DNA of 64,000 bases from Pseudanabaena sp. Salubria-1. GTDB lineage: Bacteria; Cyanobacteriota; Cyanobacteriia; Pseudanabaenales; Pseudanabaenaceae. How positions within the stretch are numbered: position 1 is the stretch's first letter; the number at the start of each line of letters is the position of its first letter. Location: contig JALQCR010000029.1 of NCBI GenBank assembly GCA_023336205.1, forward strand, positions 1 through 64,000, given 5' to 3'. Below are positions 29,282 through 39,030 of this stretch, in pieces. The translations under genes were made by a program, and so were the position numbers. The notes under the pieces were generated by a model that was given only the letters and a program-made list of their open reading frames with translations, had not been told where the DNA came from and did no database searches.

Positions 29282-29400
29282 CTATAGCAACGTAAGAGAT
29301 AGATAGGACAATTCAAAACCCAAAAGACGAGTGGCAGAGCTTCGCTCTGCCACTCGTCTTTTGGGTTTTATGTCCTAAGCAAAGCTTACATTGCTATATT
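29282..29400. repeat. Nested palindromic repeat with 26-bp perfect core (29315-29369)
   Basis: aaaacccaaaagacgagtggcagagc-ttc-gctctgccactcgtcttttgggtttt plus outer arms tagcaacgtaag/cttacattgcta and aggaca/tgtcct. Confidence 0.9.
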
Positions 29401-29401
29401 G

Positions 29402-30568
29402 CTATGAAAATCTTTGGGGAGAGAGTAAAGGAATAATATCGTCAGGCTGACCTTTGACATAGGCAGCAAACCTTCTAGATAATGCTGGTACATAGACAGT
29501 TGGGCTGGTAAATCCTGAGAATAGATGTAGGTTTTCGTATTCCTTTAATGAACCAATTAGGGGCAAATTGTCACTACTAAAAGCAACTAGACAACTTCGC
29601 CATTTTCCCTTTAGCGCACCAATCTTTGGCAGGATTTTACTCACCTGTTCTCGAATAGCTGCTTCACTTTGAATGCGATCGATCGCAGCATAAGGATCGG
29701 TTAAAACACGGCTGAGTTGACCAAATCTGATACGGCGATCGCAGAATTGAATTGCTCCTGCATCCACTGAAGGTGGCAAAAGCTCATGTCCTGCGATATC
29801 CCAAATTGAGTCTTGGTCAATATTTGTTGTTGCTCCTTCTAACTGATAGCGCTTAGTATCCGCAGGCATCACCATCGATCGCAATTCTAGATCAACTGGT
29901 TCTGTCTCGATTGCTTCGGCATGGGTATAATAGATTCTAGATCGAATGCCTGAGGCTTTAAGTAGAGAGCGAGACATCGCTCCCGCACAAACAACAACTT
30001 GATTACTCCGAAACTCTCCCTGCTCTATCAGTACCCCGACTAAGCGATCGCCTTCGATTAATAATCTATCAACTTTTGTATAGATGATTTCACCACCTAA
30101 CTTTTGGATTGCTTGGCTATGGGCAGATACAAAACTATTGAGATTGATATGTCCGTGAGGAAATAACAGAGCACCGCCGATACCATTAGGATCTAACTGA
30201 GGTTCGCGATCGCAAGCTTCTTGAGCATTGAGCAAAGTCGGTGCGATCCAACAATTGTTATATTGCGCGAGAATCTCTTTGGGATCTGCATCTGGTTCAA
30301 GCGTCAATAGTAAATCAATCTCACGAAACTCCGTATCCATCCCCAACTCATTAGATAGTTCTCTTTGTCGAGCAATTCCCTCATGACAAAGTTGCTGAGT
30401 GACTGGGGTTGAGCCAGCCCAGTATGAAATGCCGCCATAGCCAAGACTGCTACCTCCCTGAAGTTGTTGATGTTGCTCGATAAGTAATACCGAAAAGCCT
30501 GCTTTTTGCAGCTCATAGCTCAAAGATATACCTGTGATGCCGCCACCAACTACAATCCAATCATACAT
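29402..30568 (-). CDS. FAD-dependent oxidoreductase (DAO family)
   Basis: 388 aa; YDWIVVGGGITGISLSYELQKAGFSVLLIEQ. Confidence 0.9.
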   Translation of the reverse strand: MYDWIVVGGGITGISLSYELQKAGFSVLLIEQHQQLQGGSSLGYGGISYWAGSTPVTQQLCHEGIARQRELSNELGMDTEFREIDLLLTLEPDADPKEILAQYNNCWIAPTLLNAQEACDREPQLDPNGIGGALLFPHGHINLNSFVSAHSQAIQKLGGEIIYTKVDRLLIEGDRLVGVLIEQGEFRSNQVVVCAGAMSRSLLKASGIRSRIYYTHAEAIETEPVDLELRSMVMPADTKRYQLEGATTNIDQDSIWDIAGHELLPPSVDAGAIQFCDRRIRFGQLSRVLTDPYAAIDRIQSEAAIREQVSKILPKIGALKGKWRSCLVAFSSDNLPLIGSLKEYENLHLFSGFTSPTVYVPALSRRFAAYVKGQPDDIIPLLSPQRFS

Positions 30569-31940
30569 GGGTTTCTATCTCTTGAAGATCTATATCTTCT
30601 AATATAGTCTCTCCAACGCCTTGGTGTTGGGTTTTTACCCATTTTAAACGTTTGGGTAGAACGCACATTCTCAAGGTAACGCTGGCAATTACAGGAATCC
30701 AATGCAACATATAAATCATGCCTGAAATAGTTTGCCAGATCGCCGATCGCCACGATATTTGATAGGAGCGTCTCAGACCAAAAGCCATAGTTACCGCACT
30801 TAGAGCAAGAGAGAAGCCAGCGATCGCAGGGAGCATCGGGTTATGTCTCAATACTAAGGCTGCGATCGTGTCGGGAATAAAGGCAACTGTCAGCAAATAC
30901 TGGTTGATATAAAACAGGGAAGCATCAAAGGTTTTCAGAAATCCCATACGCCCACTTAGGAGCAGATTCCAATAGTCAAGATAGCGCTGAAAACCGCCCT
31001 CAGCCCAGCGATTGCGCTGATGCCATAGCTGTTTTGCCGTAACTACACCTTCTTCCTGTACCGCAGGGAAATTTAGACAGGCAATATCCCATTGACATAA
31101 ATGCAGGCGAATTGTGAGATCGAGATCATCAGTAATAGTTTGTTCGTTCCAGCCACCACAATCTTTAAGAGCTGCAAGGCGCACAAATTGACCATTGCCG
31201 CGCAATTCTCCTACGCCCCCAACCCTTATCCGTAAATCCTGCAAACACCAATCAAGAGCCATCTCCGCAGACTGTCCTGATGTCCACCAGTTCTCTGAAG
31301 CATTGGCGATCGCCTTGCGTAACTGTATCGCTCCAATTTTGGGTTGCTTGAATATTGGTACTAGCGATCGCAACACATCGGCGGGTACTTGAGCATCAGC
31401 ATCAAATACGCCAATAATATCGCCCTTGGTTAAGGCTAAAACTTGATTTAATGCGCCTGACTTCCCACCTTGCGCGTCATCACCACGTCGCAGGGTCATT
31501 AATTGAGGATATTTTTGTTTTAGCAATGTCAATACTTCAGACGTGCGATCGCTGCTATTGTCATCAACTATCCATACCTCGAAGCGATCGCTTGGGTAGT
31601 CGATTTGGCAAAGATTTTTAACTAAATTGCCAATTACAGCTTCTTCATTTTTTGCCGATGCTAACAATGAGAAAAAGGGTAAATCTTGTGAAGATGTTTG
31701 CTCTGCATCTATTTCCTCGCCATTTTTGAAATTAGATTCTGACATGATTGGAGGTAATGGCGGCGCAAATATTAACCGCAAAGCCTGAATACTAAATAAC
31801 CCTAACAGCACCCATCGACTCCAAGGGGCAAAATGTAAACCAATCGTCAATCCATAGACAATTGCCATCAAAATTATTGTTTTGAGTCTGCGGCGATCGC
31901 CCTCGGTCTGAAGGCTGCTACGAAAGTCCGTCTCGTGCAT
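30561..31940 (-). CDS. Glycosyltransferase family 2
   Basis: 459 aa; FSLLASAKNEEAVIGNLV, WIVDDNSSDRTSEVL, GVFDADAQVPADVLR, ITDDLDLTIRLH, QRNRWAEGGFQ. Confidence 0.93.
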   Translation of the reverse strand: MHETDFRSSLQTEGDRRRLKTIILMAIVYGLTIGLHFAPWSRWVLLGLFSIQALRLIFAPPLPPIMSESNFKNGEEIDAEQTSSQDLPFFSLLASAKNEEAVIGNLVKNLCQIDYPSDRFEVWIVDDNSSDRTSEVLTLLKQKYPQLMTLRRGDDAQGGKSGALNQVLALTKGDIIGVFDADAQVPADVLRSLVPIFKQPKIGAIQLRKAIANASENWWTSGQSAEMALDWCLQDLRIRVGGVGELRGNGQFVRLAALKDCGGWNEQTITDDLDLTIRLHLCQWDIACLNFPAVQEEGVVTAKQLWHQRNRWAEGGFQRYLDYWNLLLSGRMGFLKTFDASLFYINQYLLTVAFIPDTIAALVLRHNPMLPAIAGFSLALSAVTMAFGLRRSYQISWRSAIWQTISGMIYMLHWIPVIASVTLRMCVLPKRLKWVKTQHQGVGETILEDIDLQEIETHV

Positions 31941-32170
31941 TTGGGGTTTAAATATATTGCGAAATGTTTAGCTTGAATATATTCAGGATACAGCTTTTGA
32001 TCGTTGGTTTTTAGCAATTCTCAGAACCAAAAAATAGAGTCTTAATCAAGAGTCAACAATATTTTTTGTAGCTTAAGCTACTTTATATCAGCAGAAATCC
32101 AGAGCAGACAATCATTTGCAGTAAGAGCTAGTATGGTAAAAGTCAATTCAAACCTAAAACTAATAATTTA

Positions 32171-32971
32171 ATGTTCGGCTTTCTAAAACGTAAATTTCGC
32201 AAAAAAATCGCACGTATTGAAATCACAGGAGCGATCGGGTCAGGAACAAGAACCCGCGTACTTGAAGCCCTTGAGTTTGTGGAAGAACAAAAATTTCCCG
32301 CCCTATTACTTCGCATCGATAGCCCTGGGGGAACCGTTGGTGATTCTCAAGAAATCTACGCCGCCCTCAAGCGCATCCGCGAAAAAGTAAAAGTCGTCGC
32401 TAGTTTTGGCAATATTTCCGCCAGTGGTGGCGTATATATTGGCGTTGGTGCAGACTACATCATCTCAAATGCTGGCACAATTACAGGCAGCATCGGTGTA
32501 ATTTTGCGCGGTAATAATATCGAAAAGTTACTCGACAAAATTGGAGTTTCTTTTAAGGTCGTCAAATCTGGTACTTACAAAGATATTCTCTCCTTCGATC
32601 GAGAAATTACGCCCGAAGAAAGAGTCATTCTGCAATCATTAATCGACAGCAGCTACAACCAATTTGTCGAAACCGTTGCCGAAGGTCGCAAACTTAGCCC
32701 CGCCACAGTGCGATCGTTTGCCGATGGCAGAGTATTTACAGGTGAACAAGCAGTCGAACTTGGTTTAGTCGATCGCATTGGCACTGAAGAAGATGCAAGG
32801 TGCTACGCCGCCGAACTTGTAGGACTTGACCCCAAAACCACTAAAGTCTTCACGATTAAGCCTCCCAAATCCTTTGCTAGCAAATTCTTACCTGGAGGAT
32901 CGGAGAATGCGATCGCGCGTCTCCAATTTGAAGCTGAAACCAGTGGAATGCCTCTCTGGATGTGGCAATAG
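32171..32971 (+). CDS. sppA: Signal peptide peptidase SppA (S49)
   Basis: 266 aa; LLRIDSPGGTVGDSQEIY, ASGGVYIGVGADYIISNAGTITGSIGVI. Confidence 0.92.
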   Translation: MFGFLKRKFRKKIARIEITGAIGSGTRTRVLEALEFVEEQKFPALLLRIDSPGGTVGDSQEIYAALKRIREKVKVVASFGNISASGGVYIGVGADYIISNAGTITGSIGVILRGNNIEKLLDKIGVSFKVVKSGTYKDILSFDREITPEERVILQSLIDSSYNQFVETVAEGRKLSPATVRSFADGRVFTGEQAVELGLVDRIGTEEDARCYAAELVGLDPKTTKVFTIKPPKSFASKFLPGGSENAIARLQFEAETSGMPLWMWQ

Positions 32972-33020
32972 CAAATAACTGGTGGTGCGCAACTTCGCCG
33001 CGCACCACCAGTTATTTGCT
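32970..33020. repeat. Hairpin with 21-bp stem overlapping the sppA stop codon
   Basis: agcaaataactggtggtgcgc ... gcgcaccaccagttatttgct. Confidence 0.9.
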
Positions 33021-33316
33021 TTAAGAACACCTGTTTTTTAAGTGAAGAGAGAAGAGTTCCCTAGTTCTATTTGCATAGCTGAATAATGGTAAGTGCTACA
33101 ATTAAGTGCAGCTAATCAACAGTCTCTATCCCGAAACTTAGACTAAGTAGAGTATGTATGAAACTATTCCAGATCATAATTAATACTATATTATCAAGCT
33201 CCATCCTTGCCATAGGGATATTTGCAGTAAATTGGGCAAGTGATAGTCCAAATGCGATCGCTCAAGATTCTTCTGACTGTTTTATGATTAACTCAAGTGG
33301 AAGACGGATAGATTTA

Positions 33317-34574
33317 CTGAGATCTTGCACCATTCCTGAAAGAGTTAAGTAGGAATGGGTTTGAGAATAATTTCAAACCCATGACGAGCAGCAATATCGG
33401 CACTAATTTGGAGATACCTAAGAAGTTTCAACCAAAGGACAGAAGGAAATAAAACGGAAAGTGTCAAATCACAGGTAGCTTTCCAGTCCAAGACAGGAGG
33501 ACTCGACCATTGATCAATCCAATGGGCCAAAAGATAAGCAAGCAGAGAGAGGATAAGCCAACGATAAACACCAAGTTTTGTAGATTGCCCAAAACAATGC
33601 AAACCAAAGCGATGTTTGATGGTTTTGAAGAATCCCTCAATCGCCCAACGCTTACGACCTAACATCACCAGATAAGCACCAGAATAAGGATGAGAAGAGA
33701 CAACAAAGCGTAACTCCCGTTTACTATCAGCTCTTTTGAGCCAAAACCAAGAGATCGTCAAAGGCTGAGTTAGCCCTTCTAGCAAAATTTGTTGTCCACG
33801 TTTGCCATGACGATAAAGTTGTTTGACTGTACGGCCATCTTGAAGTTTACGATTGTTGCGTACACCGACAACGATGCGCCAAGTCTTGGCGCGGACAGTA
33901 TTGAAAAACTTCACCGTACTAAACTCAGTATCAGCAAGGACAATCACAGTCTTGCCTTGGGTTAGTTGCTTGGGTACTGTCCCCAATAACTTACAAGCTA
34001 AGTCAGAGGGACTGGGGTATCCTTTGCCGCGCCATACTCTAAAACTCCATGGTACGCGCCACTCTCCATAGACCAGATACAGTACAACCAGATGTAGTCC
34101 TCGCTTTCCGTTTAGTATTCTCACCCATGGGTCTGGTTCGTTTTGGGTGGGATTGCTCAAATGTAAAAACTTGCCGCTTTTTTCTAGGGTAGTCAAGTCT
34201 ATCAGTATCTTTAATGGCACTTGTTTCGATGGGCGATGCTTGGCGATTTGTCCCAAAATAGCCTGCCGTGTTGACCGAATTACTGCTCTCGTTGACCAGT
34301 TATAGTGATTGAGAAATCGGCTGAGTGCACTCGCTGATTTTATCTGTGTATGTTCTGGATAAGGATGCCTTTGTGCTTCGAGAAATAGTCCTAGTATTGC
34401 ATTGAGACTTGCTGTTTGATACACACTTGGCATCAAACACAGAAGACTATACACTAGCCCTTGGGCGTGCTTAACGATGCTTTCCATGCTCGTTATTTAA
34501 TTTACTACTACGCCCTTTTTTTCACATTTCTGCTCTTTCTGCAACCCCTTTTCTTGAATGGTGCAAGATCTCAG
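33317..34574 (-). mobile_element. IS4-like element, copy 3 (1258 bp)
   Basis: Same IRs; 4-bp TSD TTTA. Confidence 0.93.
33345..34487 (-). CDS. IS4-like DDE transposase, copy 3
   Basis: Same translated protein as 12106-13248. Confidence 0.87.
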   Translation of the reverse strand: MESIVKHAQGLVYSLLCLMPSVYQTASLNAILGLFLEAQRHPYPEHTQIKSASALSRFLNHYNWSTRAVIRSTRQAILGQIAKHRPSKQVPLKILIDLTTLEKSGKFLHLSNPTQNEPDPWVRILNGKRGLHLVVLYLVYGEWRVPWSFRVWRGKGYPSPSDLACKLLGTVPKQLTQGKTVIVLADTEFSTVKFFNTVRAKTWRIVVGVRNNRKLQDGRTVKQLYRHGKRGQQILLEGLTQPLTISWFWLKRADSKRELRFVVSSHPYSGAYLVMLGRKRWAIEGFFKTIKHRFGLHCFGQSTKLGVYRWLILSLLAYLLAHWIDQWSSPPVLDWKATCDLTLSVLFPSVLWLKLLRYLQISADIAARHGFEIILKPIPT

Positions 34575-35798
34575 TTTAAGTAAGCTATGTGGAAGTAGCG
34601 ATGCTATTAAACCAATTACTCAACCTCCTCAAGCATCTGAATTTAAGTCTGATTCAAATGGAACGATTAAAATTCGGATCAAGAGATTCAGAAATAAAAT
34701 ACCAACTGTAGACGTGGTTTTTAACGGGAATCGTACATATGAGATGATTTTTGACACTGGTGCAAGTCATACATTAATCACTGCTGAAATGGCGAAATCG
34801 CTGAGCGTCGTGTCATACAACTATGCTGATTTTAATATTGCGGATGGTAGTAATGTCAGATTTCCTGTTGGCGAAGTAAAGTCTATTGAGATAGGTTCAC
34901 ACAAGATGCAAGTAATGCCTGTTGTAATTGCTGAAAAGGCAGATATTGGATTGCTCTAGGCAATGATTTTTTTGGACAGTTTGACGTTAAGATTGGGCGA
35001 TCAGAGATTGAATTAACTCCTCGCAAGTTTTTTTAGATACTGCTGCCATCTCATTCAATTGGATGAACCACAGAACTAGTCATTGAGGGTGTAATTAAAA
35101 GTGAAATGGGAGAAATAAAGTAGGTTAGAAAGTATGATGGATAACAGTTCTAATCCAAAGAAGTCATAAAATTGAGCCGTGAATATAAAAACAAAAACAG
35201 CATCGTCCAGTAAAAGCATAGAAGAAAGACTAAACGATTATCCTGAATTGAAAGCGAAAATCGAAGGATTATTATCCGTTGTAGAAAATGCAGAAGGTGA
35301 TCTAATCAAAGCCGACGCAGCCGAGGAACGAGTGATAGAAGAAATCCGTCAGTTAGGACAAACAGCACTACAAACATGGGCAACGCGGCAAGAAATCAAG
35401 CAAAGCGAAGCATATATCGCCGCGAATCCATCTTCACACCGAGGTGGTAAAAAAAACTCTATTGGTACAGCCGATATGGACGCATCGAAGTACTAGAGCA
35501 AAGGTACATCGAATTTGGAAGAGAGTCCAAACAGGTAGTGAGACCATTTCAAAAAGCCGCCGAAGTACATTGCCGAGGATATTCACGCCCATTGCAGAGA
35601 GTGATTACCGACTTTGGGTCAGATGTAGCGTTTGGGAAAATCCCAAAAAAAATGATGGAACATCATGGAATAAGCATCCCAATTAGTGCAGGACAGGAGA
35701 TCACAGAAAGTCATGCCCAGCGTATATTAGAAACGCAGAGTTGGGAAACAGGATTCCCAGCAATCGAGGGTGTGGAGTTTTTAATAGCGGAGATGGAT

Positions 35799-37272
35799 GG
35801 GTGCAATTAAAAGTGAAAGTTCAGCTCAATAAGAAATGGAAGAAAGATTAAGCCAATAAGCATCCCAATCTTGATTAGTACGGCAGATCCTAAGAGCAAG
35901 CATAGCCTTAGCATTTTCAATCGTCCACCAAGAGCCAGCAAGCTTTAAACGATTTTGAATAACATAGCGGTGACCACTCTCAATTTCACCAGAGCCAATG
36001 GGTAAATTGGAGTCAATCGTGCCCTGATAGTCTAGACGATTAGGACGATTGAAAAGATAGCGATAAGCGGATCTAACCACAGCCAGATTGTCAGGAACAG
36101 ATTCAGGTTCTTGAAACGGCTTAAGAGCTTCAAGGACAGCCGAAGCATGATTGGATTTGAGTTGTTGCTTCTGCACATCCATCCATGCTTTCGGAGCATC
36201 TGGGGAACAAACGCGACTTGCATCGGCTAGATATTCACATACATGATAGAAATCTAGTAAGTAGCGACTAAGTACACCAAAACGCTGCTCGATTTGGCTA
36301 GCAATCCAAGGCGCACCGTCGCCAACCCCATGCACAAAGGTTTCTTCTCCCAATCCAGCACGGATAGCACAATCAAGTAATGCTGCTCCTGCATCATCAG
36401 TCGAGCCTATCGTTGCTCCGAAAATAGGCTGCTCTTGCTCAGGGGTACGCGCCGAGGTTAGACGCGCTTCTTTCCAGCTAATTTTACGCGTCTTACGACG
36501 GTCAACTTCTTCGCCATCAGTTTCGCTTGCCGTTGTTTCCACAATCGGAATCATTGTCCCATCCATCTCCGCTATTAAAAACTCCACACCCTCGATTGCT
36601 GGGAATCCTGTTTCCCAACTCTGCGTTTCTAATATACGCTGGGCATGACTTTCTGTGATCTCCTGTCCTGCACTAATTGGGATGCTTATTCCATGATGTT
36701 CCATCATTTTTTTTGGGATTTTCCCAAACGCTACATCTGACCCAAAGTCGGTAATCACTCTCTGCAATGGGCGTGAATATCCTCGGCAATGTACTTCGGC
36801 GGCTTTTTGAAATGGTCTCACTACCTGTTTGGACTCTCTTCCAAATTCGATGTACCTTTGCTCTAGTACTTCGATGCGTCCATATCGGCTGTACCAATAG
36901 AGTTTTTTTTACCACCTCGGTGTGAAGATGGATTCGCGGCGATATATGCTTCGCTTTGCTTGATTTCTTGCCGCGTTGCCCATGTTTGTAGTGCTGTTTG
37001 TCCTAACTGACGGATTTCTTCTATCACTCGTTCCTCGGCTGCGTCGGCTTTGATTAGATCACCTTCTGCATTTTCTACAACGGATAATAATCCTTCGATT
37101 TTCGCTTTCAATTCAGGATAATCGTTTAGTCTTTCTTCTATGCTTTTACTGGACGATGCTGTTTTTGTTTTTATATTCACGGCTCAATTTTATGACTTCT
37201 TTGGATTAGAACTGTTATCCATCATACTTTCTAACCTACTTTATTTCTCCCATTTCACTTTTAATTACACCC
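35799..37272 (-). mobile_element. ISKra4-like element, copy 3 (inner, opposite orientation)
   Basis: 1474 bp; 9-bp TSD GAGATGGAT within the outer copy's transposase gene. Confidence 0.93.
35826..37180 (-). CDS. ISKra4-like transposase (orfA/orfB, probable -1 frameshift)
   Basis: Same proteins as 25632-26986. Confidence 0.85.
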
Positions 37273-38075
37273 GAGATGGATGGGACAATGATTCCGATTG
37301 TGGAAACAACGGCAAGCGAAACTGATGGCGAAGAAGTTGACCGTCGTAAGACGCGTAAAATTAGCTGGAAAGAAGCGCGTCTAACCTCGGCGCGTACCCC
37401 TGAGCAAGAGCAGCCTATTTTCGGAGCAACGATAGGCTCGACTGATGATGCAGGAGCAGCATTACTTGATTGTGCTATCCGTGCTGGATTGGGAGAAGAA
37501 ACCTTTGTGCATGGGGTTGGCGACGGTGCGCCTTGGATTGCTAGCCAAATCGAGCAGCGTTTTGGTGTACTTAGTCGCTACTTACTAGATTTCTATCATG
37601 TATGTGAATATCTAGCCGATGCAAGTCGCGTTTGTTCCCCAGATGCTCCGAAAGCATGGATGGATGTGCAGAAGCAACAACTCAAATCCAATCATGCTTC
37701 GGCTGTCCTTGAAGCTCTTAAGCCGTTTCAAGAACCTGAATCTGTTCCTGACAATCTGGCTGTGGTTAGATCCGCTTATCGCTATCTTTTCAATCGTCCT
37801 AATCGTCTAGACTATCAGGGCACGATTGACTCCAATTTACCCATTGGCTCTGGTGAAATTGAGAGTGGTCACCGCTATGTTATTCAAAATCGTTTAAAGC
37901 TTGCTGGCTCTTGGTGGACGATTGAAAATGCTAAGGCTATGCTTGCTCTTAGGATCTGCCGTACTAATCAAGATTGGGATGCTTATTGGCTTAATCTTTC
38001 TTCCATTTCTTATTGAGCTGAACTTTCACTTTTAATTGCACCCAGTCATTGATGCAATTCGTCAAGTATATGAAA

Positions 38076-38996
38076 AAGTGCTTTGTGGTAGAATCCCTTG
38101 GCTCAGATGAATATATACATATGGCTCACGCATTTAATCTCGGTGGACAGACAGCCTACTATCATGATGAAGGAGATGAGAGTGGCTACTTTCACACCTA
38201 TGATACTTTGAAGTTAGAGAATAGCGAACAGACTCGTAAAGTACATGTTTTTCTACCGCGCTCATATGGCGATCATAATAACTATCCTGTAGTTTATATG
38301 AATGATGGGAATACTGCTTTCTGGGCTGGAGGATTAAGTCCTTATTCATGGGAAGTACCAACTGTCATCAGCAATTTGTACCAACAATCAGAAATTCAAC
38401 CAGTGATTATTGTGGCTGTTCATCCACTCAATCGTTCTTACGAATACCTGCATGTTGAAGAGTTCTCAACTCCTTTTAAAAAGGAAGGGGGCGGACTGCC
38501 AGAATATTCTAATTATATAGCTCGTTTAAAATCTTTTATCGATCTAAATTACAAGACTATCAGCGATCGCAAGTCTACAACTATTCTTGGTTCATCTCAT
38601 GGTGGATTAGCCGCTTTTTATACGGGATGCCAATATTGCCATCTTTTTGGCAATATTGGCGCTTTATCTCCATCATTTTGGGCGGGTGGAGTTTTTAACT
38701 TACCTAGTTCTTCTTTGATGCAAACTGTGGGACAGCATCTTAATCAAGACAACCAAGATCGCCCGAATTTGTGGATTGACTGGGGATGCAAACGTTCAGA
38801 AGGTTTCCATAATTTTGTGATTGAGCAACAAGCGGCTAAATGGGGACGCAGGATGTCGGAGGTTTTAGAAAAACAATATGGCTATGTACTTGGTAAGGAT
38901 TTATTTAAATATGAGGATAAGAACGGCGGGCATGATGAGAGAGCATGGTCTTATCGTTTGGGACTGGTACTCAAGCAGTTCTATAAAACCACGTAG
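38076..38996 (+). CDS. Putative alpha/beta-hydrolase esterase
   Basis: VHVFLPRSYGDHNNYPVVYMNDGNTAF, TILGSSHGGLAAFYTG; start codon uncertain. Confidence 0.8.
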   Translation, partial: KCFVVESLGSDEYIHMAHAFNLGGQTAYYHDEGDESGYFHTYDTLKLENSEQTRKVHVFLPRSYGDHNNYPVVYMNDGNTAFWAGGLSPYSWEVPTVISNLYQQSEIQPVIIVAVHPLNRSYEYLHVEEFSTPFKKEGGGLPEYSNYIARLKSFIDLNYKTISDRKSTTILGSSHGGLAAFYTGCQYCHLFGNIGALSPSFWAGGVFNLPSSSLMQTVGQHLNQDNQDRPNLWIDWGCKRSEGFHNFVIEQQAAKWGRRMSEVLEKQYGYVLGKDLFKYEDKNGGHDERAWSYRLGLVLKQFYKTT

Positions 38997-39030
38997 AGAA
39001 TCCAAGAAATGCTATAAATACTGATAAGAA

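Larger units (their letters stand above)
33158..35035 (+). pseudogene. Secreted retropepsin-like aspartic protease, disrupted by IS4-like copy 3 and a frameshift
   Basis: Joined RIDL+SKLCGSSD; MIFDTGASHTLITAEMAKSL; after GLL a 2-nt excess, then GNDFFGQFDVKIGRSEIELTPRKFF in another frame. Confidence 0.85.
35087..38043 (+). mobile_element. ISKra4-like element, copy 2 (outer, interrupted)
   Basis: Ends gggtgtaatt / tgcaccc; 9-bp TSD AGTCATTGA; 1474 bp once the inner copy and its TSD are removed. Confidence 0.93.
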
